Assembly (NCBI GenBank): GCA_003535195.1
Contig: DOHN01000138.1
Location: 34,886-55,008, forward strand
Length of the DNA: 20,123 nucleotides
DNA from: Ruminiclostridium sp.
GTDB taxonomy: Bacteria; Bacillota; Clostridia; DSM-8532
Reading direction: 5' to 3'
The position numbers and the translations under genes are program-made. Positions 1 to 8,997 of this stretch are shown piece after piece (within the stretch, counting starts at the first letter, position 1; each line of letters begins with the position of its first letter). Below the pieces are notes generated by a model. It was given only the letters and a program-made list of their open reading frames with translations. It was not told the DNA's origin and did not search any database.

Positions 1-1
1 C

Positions 2-33
2 ATCACTCATGGCGCTAAATCACTCAATCGAAG
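2..33 (+). repeat. Dispersed intergenic repeat, copy 1
   Basis: This stretch shares a core with positions 15734-15769 (same orientation) and 1703-1736 (opposite orientation). Seen from this strand the shared pattern is ATCRCTC, then GGCRCTAAATYAC, then AATYGAAG. It lies just beyond the terminator of guaB, at the window edge, so its full length is unknown. A 15-base piece, CACTCATGGCGCTAA, recurs exactly at 11532-11546. It is not a known family that I can name. Confidence 0.6.
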
Positions 34-46
34 ATTGCTGATGGGA

Positions 47-83
47 ATAAAAAATCGGTATTAAAATGAAATACCGATTTTTT
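47..83 (-). terminator. Intrinsic terminator of guaB, likely bidirectional
   Basis: A perfect 12-bp inverted repeat (51-62 with 70-81, arm AAAATCGGTATT) encloses a 7-base loop. It is flanked by an A-run on the left and a T-run on the right, so it can work on both strands. On the minus strand it lies about 35 bases beyond the guaB stop. Any plus-strand gene ending left of the window could also use it. Confidence 0.8.
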
Positions 84-117
84 ATTCTTTCAACTACTCA
101 CCGTTTTAAGGAGGATT

Positions 118-1691
<1,574 letters not shown>

Positions 1692-2103
1692 TTATGATGC
1701 AACTTCAATTCGTAATTTAGTGCCGGAGCGATATTAGCGTGCCGAAGCGGAGCGGCGCGAATCGAAACCCGGACGGTTTCACTTGAGCGGCGCACTTTAA
1801 CTCACTTTGCAGGGACATGTCCAGGGCAAAATTAAAAATATTTTCTATATATATGAATCGAAGCTTTATAAAAACAACCTTAGCATTTCCCGGTTTTGCA
1901 TATTTTTAATCTTTTCGTGTATCCAGAGCAATTTACCCTGTATACATCCTCTGGAAATAATAAGTCCCTCTTTATAGTAGGACTAAATTATTATCGCTGC
2001 CCATGGAAAGGACAGAAATATGTGGTCAAGGCATTCAGAAACACTTCCTGTTTTTTCCGGCACTCGTATCTTTACTTTTTGTGTTTATTTTCTTATTTTG
2101 TAA
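1692..2103. other. Gene-poor intergenic region between guaB and the GGDEF gene
   Basis: No convincing gene is present. The left part (1703-1736) is an inverted copy of the dispersed repeat. Positions 1716-1800 form a GC-rich island in AT-rich surroundings, with reiterated units such as GAGCGGCGC and a GAAACC/GGTTTC hairpin (1764-1769 with 1775-1780). A perfect palindrome GGACATGTCC lies at 1813-1822. Positions 1823-2103 are AT-rich. A 71-codon open frame at 1896-2111 has no visible ribosome site and an unlikely composition (rich in Phe, Tyr and Cys), so I treat it as chance. Confidence 0.6.
1703..1736 (-). repeat. Dispersed intergenic repeat, copy 2 (inverted)
   Basis: The reverse complement contains TAATATC, CTC, GGCACTAAATTAC and AATTGAAG in that order. 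This matches 15734-15769 over about 35 bases with only a few differences and one gap. It also matches 2-33 over the GGCRCTAAAT core. It sits upstream of the guaB promoter. Confidence 0.6.
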
Positions 2104-2112
2104 TGCTATAAT
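2104..2112 (+). promoter_or_regulatory. Extended -10 promoter for the GGDEF gene leader
   Basis: The string TGCTATAAT is a perfect TGn extended -10 element with consensus TATAAT at 2107-2112. The -35 position holds only a T-rich stretch, which is usual for extended -10 promoters. Transcription from about 2119 would run through the leader structure into the GGDEF gene, giving a 260-base leader. A second start closer to the gene cannot be excluded. Confidence 0.55.
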
Positions 2113-2147
2113 AGCTCTATAAATTCAGAAAGTCATGAGAGCGGCAA

Positions 2148-2244
2148 GCTGCAGCGAATTAAATAATGCTTTTGTCAGCATTTTTGATGATAATGAGCAT
2201 TATTTAATATGGATTCAAGTTGCAGCGCTGCTGCAATTTTTTTT
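2148..2244 (+). promoter_or_regulatory. Attenuator-like leader: antiterminator fold and intrinsic terminator
   Basis: An intrinsic terminator is visible: stem TTGCAGC (2220-2226) with GCTGCAA (2230-2236), a 3-base loop and eight T residues (2237-2244). Its left arm can instead pair upstream: GCTGCAGC (2148-2155) with GTTGCAGC (2219-2226), eight pairs including one G-U. That alternative helix encloses a perfect 13-bp hairpin (2158-2170 with 2196-2208, arm ATTAAATAATGCT) with a 25-base loop. The two folds exclude each other, as in riboswitches and attenuators. I see none of the conserved cores of the c-di-GMP, T-box, ZTP or fluoride classes. The segment could instead be a small RNA of about 125 bases with its own terminator. 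Confidence 0.5.
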
Positions 2245-2377
2245 GCGAACCATTTTTAGAAAATCCCGCGATGGCTTTAAAATACAAACATTTTAACTGC
2301 ATTATAAACTCTTTGTTATAGATGGCGTACAGACTTCCCAGGCACTTGGATATAAATTTGTGGGTATGGTGAGAGCT

Positions 2378-3919
2378 ATGGAAAATATTAAGTCTTTCGT
2401 TAATAACCTGCTGGAGGAGTGCGACCGTCATGCGAACCACTATATAAGCGAGGAATTGAACTGCGCAAAAAAAGCGTTGGAGCTTTCCAAGTCCATTAAT
2501 TATGATATTGGCATCTTTGAAAGCCATTTTCGGATTGCCCGCTCCCTGATGTCAAGCAGCAATAACGAAGAAGCAATTGAGCACCTGGATGTATGCTATG
2601 CCATCGCCCAGACATTGGGTGACGCACAGCTGGTCGCCCGGACAGCAAACAGTTTTGGAATCTCATACTACAATCTCGGCATCACATCAAAAAGCCTGGA
2701 TCATCTTCTGGAGGCTTTGGAGCTTTCCAAAACCAACCAATATAGGGATATCGAGTGCCGCGTCTACAATAATATATGCGCCATCCTCTGCGAGCTGGGC
2801 GATTTTGAGACCGCCATCGGTTATCTTCAGAATATTTTGGGACAATGCGAGCAAGCCGATCCCCCCATATTCCCCAAATGTATTGTATACAAGAATTTGG
2901 CAGATACCTACTACAATATGAACGATATCGGCAAAGCAGAGTTTTATGCCATAAGGGCCCTTGATGAATCACTAAAAAACCGCAACTCACAAATGCTCTG
3001 CGAAACCTATTATATTATGGGTCAGATCCGCGCCCGGCAAAAGCTCCCCGAAGAGGCTTATTCTCTTATGCAAAAAGCCATGGCTCTTGCAGAAATGACT
3101 TCGAACTCCTACTATTTGGTGCAAATCAGAATAGACCTCAGCAAGCTCTTCTATGATCAAAACCGTTTAATTGAAGCCTCCAATATTATCAGAGAGGCAT
3201 ACGGCCTCGCTTTCCAGCTGGATTATCCGGCGCTGAAAAGGAGCGTAGCATTGACAATGGCTGAAATCTGCCAGCTCACACGTGATGAAAGGATGCTGAT
3301 CAAAGCATTAAAAGCTTTCAAAGATATTACGCTTCTGATGGAGAAAGAAAATATTCACCGCCAGCAGGTATTTACAAAAGCACAGCTCCTGGTCTTCAAT
3401 TTAAAGAAAGACAATGAGCGGCTTAGAGGGGAAATAGAGCGGGATCCCCTCACCGGGTGCTTAAGCAGCAGAACATTCCCCGACCGTATTACACAGTCCT
3501 TGGCGACCTATGGAAATACCGGCGCTTTAATATTTCTTGACATCGATAATTTAAAGATCATCAATGATTCCTATGGTCATGATATTGGGGATGCTTTGCT
3601 CATATCCTTTGTAAAAGACCTGATGGCCGTCATGCCCCAGGAATCCCTCAAAATACGGATTGCAGGGGACGAATTTCTGGTATTTCTGCCCAAGGCGGGC
3701 AGGAATGAAGCCGCTGCAGCACTGGACAATCTGTTAAATACGCTGAAAAAGCCCCGCATGGTGGGTGAGGTGCGCATGCCGGTGCTGGTCAGCGCGGGCA
3801 TTGCCCTGTATCCCGAGCACTCTTCAGATTTAATCAACCTCCGCAAAATGGCCGATGCAGCCATGTATTCTGCCAAGCAGGCAGGCCGGGGAAACTATCG
3901 CATCTACAATGCCAGTTAA
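2378..3919 (+). CDS. TPR-repeat protein with C-terminal GGDEF domain (probable diguanylate cyclase)
   Basis: The GGDEF family makes the second messenger c-di-GMP from two GTP. This 513-residue protein has no membrane segment. Residues 1 to about 320 are tetratricopeptide-type helical repeats (for example ANSFGISYYNLGITSKSLDH), likely a protein- or peptide-sensing module. A short coiled linker (about 325-355) leads to the GGDEF domain: RDPLTGCLSSRTF, then LIFLDIDNLKIINDSYGHD, then the active-site loop AGDEF at 429-433. AGDEF is a variant found in active cyclases. The usual Asn of the LTGLxNR motif is Ser here, and no RxxD inhibitory site precedes the loop. I prefer the ATG at 2378 with GGTGAG four bases upstream; a GTG at 2360 is in frame. 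The gene is preceded by an attenuator-like leader and converges on pth with only four bases between the stops. Confidence 0.88.
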   Translation: MENIKSFVNNLLEECDRHANHYISEELNCAKKALELSKSINYDIGIFESHFRIARSLMSSSNNEEAIEHLDVCYAIAQTLGDAQLVARTANSFGISYYNLGITSKSLDHLLEALELSKTNQYRDIECRVYNNICAILCELGDFETAIGYLQNILGQCEQADPPIFPKCIVYKNLADTYYNMNDIGKAEFYAIRALDESLKNRNSQMLCETYYIMGQIRARQKLPEEAYSLMQKAMALAEMTSNSYYLVQIRIDLSKLFYDQNRLIEASNIIREAYGLAFQLDYPALKRSVALTMAEICQLTRDERMLIKALKAFKDITLLMEKENIHRQQVFTKAQLLVFNLKKDNERLRGEIERDPLTGCLSSRTFPDRITQSLATYGNTGALIFLDIDNLKIINDSYGHDIGDALLISFVKDLMAVMPQESLKIRIAGDEFLVFLPKAGRNEAAAALDNLLNTLKKPRMVGEVRMPVLVSAGIALYPEHSSDLINLRKMADAAMYSAKQAGRGNYRIYNAS

Positions 3920-3923
3920 AGCT

Positions 3924-4484
3924 CTATTTGTTGTATTTGCTCATGGCGACTTCCACCGAGGCGCAAATAATGGTGGCCGCAGCGAGAGAGGTCTCTTCAA
4001 TGGCCGCATTGATAAGCTTTCTTTCCTCCAGGGAAAAACGGCTTAAAACATAAGCTGCCAGATCCATTTTTTCAGAAGGTCTCCCTGTTCCGATACGAAT
4101 CCTCGGAAAATCTTCGGTCTTAATGTGCGAAATAATGGATCTCATGCCATTATGGGTTCCCGCACTGCCCTTGGCCCTGATTCTTAGTTTCCCAACTTCC
4201 AGATCGATGTCATCGTAAATGACAATGAGCTCCCGGGACGGTATATTATAGTAGTCCAGGATTTCCCGGAGAGCCTCGCCGCTGTTGTTCATATAAGTCT
4301 GCGGCTTTACAAGCATCACTTTCTTTCCCTGGATCATTCCCTCAGCCACGAGAGATTTGTGTTTTAGTTTAAAAGAAGTGATCCTGTATTGGGCCGCAAT
4401 AAAGTCGATGGCATCAAACCCTACATTATGCCTCGTTTGTTCATATTTGGCGCCCATATTGCCTAAACCGGCCAGTACAATCAT
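3924..4484 (-). CDS. pth: Peptidyl-tRNA hydrolase
   Basis: Pth recycles stalled peptidyl-tRNA by cleaving the ester bond between peptide and tRNA; it is essential in most bacteria, and the B. subtilis gene is also called spoVC. The 186-residue protein carries the family signatures: GLGNMGAKYEQTRHNVGFD with catalytic His19, VKPQTYMNNSGEA, and YDDIDL followed by GSAGTHNGMRSI. The usual Pro of the GNPG motif is Met here. The start ATG at 4484 follows GAGGAGG at good spacing; a longer in-frame start at 4532 lies in the preceding terminator area and is unlikely. It follows prs, as in B. subtilis but without the intervening ctc gene. Its stop is four bases from the stop of the convergent GGDEF gene, with no clear terminator between them. 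Confidence 0.95.
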   Translation of the reverse strand: MIVLAGLGNMGAKYEQTRHNVGFDAIDFIAAQYRITSFKLKHKSLVAEGMIQGKKVMLVKPQTYMNNSGEALREILDYYNIPSRELIVIYDDIDLEVGKLRIRAKGSAGTHNGMRSIISHIKTEDFPRIRIGTGRPSEKMDLAAYVLSRFSLEERKLINAAIEETSLAAATIICASVEVAMSKYNK

Positions 4485-4524
4485 AAACAACCTCCTCGTA
4501 TAGGAATGTGCCCGATGGTTTTTT

Positions 4525-4568
4525 TGAAACAAAAGCGGATATTAACCCACCGGTTGTGATATCCGCTT
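4525..4568 (-). terminator. Putative terminator or processing hairpin between prs and pth
   Basis: A perfect 10-bp inverted repeat (AAGCGGATAT at 4533-4542 with ATATCCGCTT at 4559-4568) encloses a 16-base loop. On the minus strand the stem is followed by TTTTGTTTC and a further run of T, so it resembles a moderate terminator after prs. Since no clear separate pth promoter is visible, partial read-through is likely. Confidence 0.55.
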
Positions 4569-4600
4569 AAGCAAAGATATAAAAATAATTCGAAATACGC

Positions 4601-5563
4601 TTATAGCTGAGTAAAAAGTGTAGAGATCGAAATATCCCCATAGATTCTCTCTATGGCTTCCGCAAAAACATCGGCCACGGAAAGGGTCGTTATCTTGCTG
4701 ATCTTTTTGTCTTTTGTAATGGAGATGGTATTTAAAGTAACCAGCTCCTTGATGCAGGATGTCCTCATCCTGTCAATGGCCGGACCCGATAAAACACCAT
4801 GGGTACAACAGGCATACACTTCGGTGGCGCCCATATCCGTTAAAGCGCTGGCCGCATTAACAACCGTTCCGCCTGTGTCAATCAAATCGTCTACAAGGAC
4901 AGCACGCTTTCCCTTTACGTCGCCGATGATATTCATGATCTCGCAAACATTGGCTTTGGGCCTACGCTTATCAATGATAGCCAGAGGCACTTCCAGTTTT
5001 TCTGCAAATTTTCTGGATCTTCCGACACTTCCCACATCGGGAGATACGACTACAACATCATCAACCTGTCCCGCGAATTTCTTATAAAAATGCTGAGCCA
5101 GTATGGGTGAACCCAAAAGGTGATCCACCGGTATATCAAAGAAGCCCTGAAGCTGAGGAGCATGAAGGTCCATGGTAAGAACCCGGTCAGCGCCGGCTTT
5201 GGTAATCAGGTTTGCTACCAGCTTTGCCGAAATTGGATCCCTCGCCTTTGCTTTTCTATCCTGACGCGCATAGCCGAAATAAGGCATAACAGCAGTGATG
5301 CGGCCTGCAGAAGCCCGTTTTAGTGCGTCGATCATAATCAGGAGCTCCATCAAATTATCATTAACAGGTGTGCACGTAGATTGAATAATGAACACATCTG
5401 AGCCACGAACTACTTCGTTGATACTAATGGCAATCTCGCCATCAGAAAAAGTCGATACCACCGATGCGCCAAGAGGGAGCCCCACCTTTGATGCAATCTC
5501 TTCAGACAGTTCCCGATTTGAATTCCCGGAAAAAATTTTTATGTCTTTACCGTGAAGATTCAT
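4601..5563 (-). CDS. prs: Ribose-phosphate pyrophosphokinase (PRPP synthetase)
   Basis: Prs transfers pyrophosphate from ATP to ribose-5-phosphate to make PRPP, the precursor of purines, pyrimidines, NAD, His and Trp. The 320-residue length is typical of class I enzymes. Visible motifs are [14 protein letters not shown] near the N-terminus, [28 protein letters not shown] (ATP loop), [33 protein letters not shown], and the PRPP-binding loop [12 protein letters not shown]. The family start is the ATG at 5563 (MNLHGKDIK). The upstream GGAGG is 12 bases away, an unusually long spacing, with a weaker AGG closer. An ATG at 5719 would add 52 unrelated residues that overlap glmU and is rejected. prs lies 31 bases after glmU, probably in the same transcript. 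Confidence 0.96.
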   Translation of the reverse strand: MNLHGKDIKIFSGNSNRELSEEIASKVGLPLGASVVSTFSDGEIAISINEVVRGSDVFIIQSTCTPVNDNLMELLIMIDALKRASAGRITAVMPYFGYARQDRKAKARDPISAKLVANLITKAGADRVLTMDLHAPQLQGFFDIPVDHLLGSPILAQHFYKKFAGQVDDVVVVSPDVGSVGRSRKFAEKLEVPLAIIDKRRPKANVCEIMNIIGDVKGKRAVLVDDLIDTGGTVVNAASALTDMGATEVYACCTHGVLSGPAIDRMRTSCIKELVTLNTISITKDKKISKITTLSVADVFAEAIERIYGDISISTLFTQL

Positions 5564-5594
5564 AAGCCTATACAACCTCCAAAATAATCTAAAA

Positions 5595-6887
5595 TTATTT
5601 ATTATCAAGACCCTTTTTTTTGACCCAATTCTCAATGACAGTCTGGCGGCTCCTTGCGATAGCAAGAGCATATTCCGGCACCTCTTCGGTAATGGTTGAA
5701 CCGGCTGCAATATAAGCATAATCTTTGATTACCACCGGAGAAACAAGATTGGCGTTACAGCCAATGAACGCATGATCCCCGATAACGGTCCTGTGCTTTT
5801 TCCGGCCATCATAATTTACTGCAACTACGCCGCACCCTATATTCACACACTTTCCCACATCACTGTCGCCCACATAGGAAAGGTGGGGGACCTTGGTGCC
5901 GTCATCGATCACAGAATTCTTTATTTCTACAAAATCTCCAATTTTAATATTCTGACCAATCTTCGAACCCGGCCTGATATAAGCAAAAGGACCTACTTTG
6001 GTATTATTGCCCACTTCAGATTGGGTCATTACCGAATTCATAAAAATTACACCGTTTCCAACCGTACCATCCTCTATTCTAGAGTAAGGGCCTATTTCGC
6101 AATTCTCCCCGATAACGGTGTTCCCCTCTAAAATGGTGCCGGGATGGATCACGGTATCTCTGCCAATCTGCACATTTTCATGGATCAGGCAGGTTTCGGG
6201 CAAATGAAAAGTAACGCCGTTTTGCATATGTTTATGGATGATCCTCTTTAATATAGTACGCTCCGCCTCATTTAGCTGCATTCTGTCCTGAACCGTCCTG
6301 AGCTCTGAAGGATCTCCAACCTTGCAGGAGGTGAATTCCGTCCCGCTATTTATAAGCATCTGAATAATTTCCGGGAAAATATTGTTTTCTGAGCTATTAT
6401 GATCTTGCCTGGTTATTGCGGTAAGAAATGAATGAATGTCAATGAAGCATATTCCTGAAGGAATGGTTTTATTTTCTGAGAGATTTTCGGATTGAGCGGC
6501 CAAAATGGTGGCCTTCCCGCCTTGCTGCCGGTGATAATCGTATGAACTTCTAAGGGTTTCAGCCGTTATAGCCGGTATATTGCCATTTATTAAAAGGACT
6601 GTGCCTTCTTTATTTTCAAGGATATCAGCGATCTGCATCAAAGAATGTGCGATATTGTAACCCTGTTCCTGGAAAACAAATATTGTATTTTTTGGCACAA
6701 TTTCTCTTATTCCATGGTCCTCTCCATCCAAAACCAGAGCCAGAGCTCCTGATCCTGCCTGGGAAGCTGCATCTATAACATAAGACAGAAGGGGCTTTCC
6801 GCATATTTTTTGTATTACCTCAGTTGCCGATGACTTCATCTTTGAACATAAATTTGATGCAAGAATGATTGTAACCAGTTCATGCAT
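5595..6887 (-). CDS. glmU: GlmU-type protein: intact acetyltransferase half, degenerate uridyltransferase half
   Basis: Normal GlmU acetylates glucosamine-1-phosphate (C-terminal left-handed beta-helix) and then joins it to UTP (N-terminal Rossmann domain), giving UDP-GlcNAc for the cell wall. Here 430 residues align with the family, which usually has about 455. In the C-terminal half (about 225-430) the catalytic residues are present: Arg305 in IRPGS, Lys323 in VEIKNS, His335 and Tyr338 in PHLSYVGD, and Asn358-Tyr359 in VNYDG. In the N-terminal half the loop LAAGxGTRMKS reads [11 protein letters not shown], the metal-binding Asp of GDxPL is Asn103 (NGNIP), the second metal ligand Asn of GVNDR is Gln200 (TVQDR), and about 25 residues are missing. 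UTP chemistry is therefore probably lost. No frameshift is seen. The ATG at 6887 has GGAGG 12 bases upstream. It sits between spoVG and prs, the standard glmU position. Confidence 0.88.
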   Translation of the reverse strand: MHELVTIILASNLCSKMKSSATEVIQKICGKPLLSYVIDAASQAGSGALALVLDGEDHGIREIVPKNTIFVFQEQGYNIAHSLMQIADILENKEGTVLLINGNIPAITAETLRSSYDYHRQQGGKATILAAQSENLSENKTIPSGICFIDIHSFLTAITRQDHNSSENNIFPEIIQMLINSGTEFTSCKVGDPSELRTVQDRMQLNEAERTILKRIIHKHMQNGVTFHLPETCLIHENVQIGRDTVIHPGTILEGNTVIGENCEIGPYSRIEDGTVGNGVIFMNSVMTQSEVGNNTKVGPFAYIRPGSKIGQNIKIGDFVEIKNSVIDDGTKVPHLSYVGDSDVGKCVNIGCGVVAVNYDGRKKHRTVIGDHAFIGCNANLVSPVVIKDYAYIAAGSTITEEVPEYALAIARSRQTVIENWVKKKGLDNK

Positions 6888-6979
6888 TTGTTGTTTAATC
6901 CTCCTGGATGTTATATTTCCATCGCTATTGTCTCATTTTTGACAAGGCAATGCAATTGCTATTTTAAACATATTAACGC

Positions 6980-7014
6980 AAAAAAATAGGCCCTTCTTAA
7001 TCGCGAAGTGCCTA
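6980..7014 (-). terminator. Intrinsic terminator after spoVG
   Basis: Read on the minus strand, TAGGCACTTC (7005-7014) pairs with GAAGGGCCTA (6987-6996) with a single A-G mismatch and an 8-base loop, followed by seven T residues. It lies 21 bases past the spoVG stop and 93 bases before glmU. It should separate spoVG from glmU-prs-pth. A weak candidate promoter for glmU follows on the minus strand (TTGCAT, 17-base spacer, GACAAT). Confidence 0.75.
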
Positions 7015-7035
7015 AAATTCCTAATTGAATATGTA

Positions 7036-7326
7036 TTATTCCTTTGTTGTAGTGCCCGCAGCTTCTTCTTCAGCCAACATTGACTGATATTTTTCCAAAA
7101 TGGTGTTTTGTACCTTATTCCTTGATTCTGCATTGATTGGATGTGCAATATCCCTAAATTCCCCGGTTGGAGTCTTTCTACTGGGCATAGCAATAAAAAG
7201 CCCACCCTGACTTTCAATGATTTTGATGTCATGTACAACAAATTCATTGTCAAAGGTAACCGACACTACGGCCTTCATTTTGCCTTCGGCCTCTACCTTA
7301 CGAATTCTAATGTCTGTAATCTCCAT
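7036..7326 (-). CDS. spoVG: Septation/sporulation regulator SpoVG
   Basis: SpoVG is a small nucleic-acid-binding regulator that affects asymmetric septation and cortex formation in sporulation, and many other genes in non-spore-formers. The 96-residue protein matches the family from the first residue: [61 protein letters not shown]. The C-terminal tail ([11 protein letters not shown]) is acidic and variable, as usual. GGAAGGTGG precedes the ATG by about nine bases. A sigma-H-type promoter is visible upstream and a terminator directly downstream, so it is likely a single-gene transcript at the head of the glmU-prs-pth cluster. It is divergent from murC. Confidence 0.97.
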   Translation of the reverse strand: MEITDIRIRKVEAEGKMKAVVSVTFDNEFVVHDIKIIESQGGLFIAMPSRKTPTGEFRDIAHPINAESRNKVQNTILEKYQSMLAEEEAAGTTTKE

Positions 7327-7386
7327 CTTAGCAGCCCACCTTCCGATAACACAATGTAGTTTATAGATTTACTGTACTTTTATTAT

Positions 7387-7415
7387 AATTTCGCCAAATA
7401 TCACAAAAATCCTTC
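7387..7415 (-). promoter_or_regulatory. Sigma-H-type promoter of spoVG
   Basis: On the minus strand, GAAGGATTT (7407-7415) matches the sigma-H -35 pattern RnAGGAwww. After an 11-base spacer, GGCGAAATT (7387-7395) matches the -10 pattern RnnGAATww at all but one position. The B. subtilis spoVG promoter, a classic sigma-H target, has the same arrangement and spacing. A start near 7380 gives a leader of about 55 bases. A TATAAT overlaps at 7382-7387 but lacks a spaced -35 box. Confidence 0.7.
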
Positions 7416-7484
7416 TTAAAATAAAAATATTTTTTAATTATTTCCCAATATACAAGCTTTATTATTGGTTTCATTGCTAAAACC

Positions 7485-7514
7485 TTGTATAGATGCTTAT
7501 ACTTGTTATATAAT
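7485..7514 (+). promoter_or_regulatory. Sigma-A-type promoter of murC
   Basis: TTGTAT (7485-7490), an 18-base spacer and a perfect TATAAT (7509-7514) precede murC. Transcription would start near 7521, leaving a leader of about 27 bases that contains the GGAGAG ribosome site (7535-7540). Confidence 0.65.
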
Positions 7515-7547
7515 TTTTAACGAAATGTTTATCCGGAGAGTGCACAA

Positions 7548-8969
7548 ATGAAACAAAATTTTTCTTTTGACACGGACAATATGATTATACACATGGTGGG
7601 TATCGGGGGCATCAGTATGAGCGGCCTGGCCGAAATCCTCATGAATAAAAATGTTAAAATTACAGGATCGGATCTGCATTCGACTGAGATCACCGAAAGG
7701 CTCAGGAATATGGGTGCCGACATCTATCCCTCGCATGATGCCCGCAATATCACAAACCAAAATCTGGTAGTTTACACCGCTGCCGTATCCCCAGACAACC
7801 CTGAGCTGGTGGAGGCCAGAAACCGCAATATACCTGTTATTGAAAGAGCGGAGCTTCTGGGTTCCATCATGGAGCAGTTTGATGAGAGTATAGCGGTATC
7901 GGGCACCCACGGCAAAACTACCACAACATCAATGATTTCTTCCATTATGCTGGAAGCCGGGCTTGATCCCACCATACATGTAGGAGGCATTCTGGATTTA
8001 ATCGGCGGAAATACCCGCATCGGAGGCAGCTCTTATTTTGTTGCCGAAGCCTGCGAATATAAGGACAGCTTCTTAAAGCTTCGCCCCTCCCTGGCCGTTG
8101 TCCTGAATATCGACGCGGACCATCTGGATTATTTCAGGGATATCGATCATATACGCAGCTCCTTTGAGTCTTTTCTTTCAAATGTCAGGAATCCGGGGCA
8201 TATTGTCCTGAACCTGGATGATCCTCAGACCAAGACGCTGGCAAAGACCCTGACCCGCCCTGTCACCAGCTATGGCCTCAACTCCGCCGAAGCCGACTGG
8301 GAGGCGGAAGACATCAGTTTGAAAGAAGGGCATTCCTCTTTTACCGCCATTTATAAAAAGTCTGTGTGGGCAAATGTTACGCTCTTTGTACCCGGCCTCC
8401 ATAATGTCTCAAACGCACTGGCCGCCATCAGCGCATGCCATGCGCTGGGTATTCCCCAGAGTGCCATTATAAAGGGACTGGAGCATTTTAAAGGGACGCA
8501 CCGCCGCCTTGAGGACAAGGGCAATGTTCATGGCATACGGGTCATGGACGATTATGCGCACCATCCCACAGAGATTCAGGCGACCTTAAGCGCCGCCAGG
8601 TCTTTGACCTCCGGCCGCCTTATTTGCGTGTTTCAGCCCCACACCTATACCAGGGCCTTCGAGCTTCTCGATGATTTTTCAAGGGCTTTTGCACAGGCTG
8701 ATACGGTGGTTGTCACCGACATATATGCCGCCCGTGAAAAAGATACGGGACTTATAAATTCCCGGGTCTTAACGGACAGAATAAACCTGAATACCGGCAA
8801 TGCCGTTTATATTTCCGAATTTGATGATATTGTGGAGTTCCTCCAGGAAAATGCCCAGCCGGGGGACCTTATCCTTACCATGGGCGCAGGCAGTGTTTAC
8901 AAAGCGGGTGAGCTGTTTCTGGCCGCTTCAAAAAGCCTGAATCAGCAGCCTTCTGTCTCGGGGCTTTGA
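7548..8969 (+). CDS. murC: UDP-N-acetylmuramate--L-alanine ligase
   Basis: MurC adds L-Ala to UDP-MurNAc using ATP, the first amino acid of the peptidoglycan stem, in the cytoplasm. The 473-residue protein shows the Mur ligase order: N-terminal UDP-binding domain with HMVGIGGISMSGLAEIL, central ATPase domain with P-loop GTHGKTTT (119-126), EACEYKDSFL and LNIDADHLDYF, then the C-terminal domain with DDYAHHPTEI, FQPHTYTR and LTMGAGSV. The length is typical. ATG at 7548 follows GGAGAG at seven bases. It is transcribed alone, divergent from spoVG; several Clostridia also keep murC beside spoVG. The terminator stem begins before the stop codon. Identification is secure. Confidence 0.97.
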   Translation: MKQNFSFDTDNMIIHMVGIGGISMSGLAEILMNKNVKITGSDLHSTEITERLRNMGADIYPSHDARNITNQNLVVYTAAVSPDNPELVEARNRNIPVIERAELLGSIMEQFDESIAVSGTHGKTTTTSMISSIMLEAGLDPTIHVGGILDLIGGNTRIGGSSYFVAEACEYKDSFLKLRPSLAVVLNIDADHLDYFRDIDHIRSSFESFLSNVRNPGHIVLNLDDPQTKTLAKTLTRPVTSYGLNSAEADWEAEDISLKEGHSSFTAIYKKSVWANVTLFVPGLHNVSNALAAISACHALGIPQSAIIKGLEHFKGTHRRLEDKGNVHGIRVMDDYAHHPTEIQATLSAARSLTSGRLICVFQPHTYTRAFELLDDFSRAFAQADTVVVTDIYAAREKDTGLINSRVLTDRINLNTGNAVYISEFDDIVEFLQENAQPGDLILTMGAGSVYKAGELFLAASKSLNQQPSVSGL

Positions 8970-8994
8970 TTTCCTAATAAAAGCCCCTTTTTTT
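8960..8994 (+). terminator. Intrinsic terminator of murC overlapping its stop codon
   Basis: GGGGCTTT (8960-8967) pairs with AAAGCCCC (8980-8987) around a 12-base loop and is followed by seven T residues (8988-8994). The left arm lies in the last codons of murC, so the gene ends inside its own terminator. No T-run follows in the other direction, so it should not serve spoIIE. Confidence 0.88.
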
Positions 8995-8997
8995 AGA

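Noticed and set aside
1896..2111. A 71-codon open frame upstream of the GGDEF gene
   Set aside because: No ribosome site, composition unlike a bacterial protein, and its end overlaps the extended -10 promoter; treated as chance.
2119..2244. c-di-GMP riboswitch (GEMM-I or II) before the GGDEF gene
   Set aside because: The conserved core sequences of these classes are not seen; only the general terminator/antiterminator layout is present.
2204..2527. A 107-codon minus-strand frame over the GGDEF gene start
   Set aside because: It overlaps the leader terminator and a well-supported gene on the other strand, and shows no recognisable domain.
5595..6887. glmU as a frameshifted pseudogene
   Set aside because: The frame is continuous and the C-terminal catalytic residues are intact; the changes are substitutions and a shortening in the N-terminal domain, not a break.
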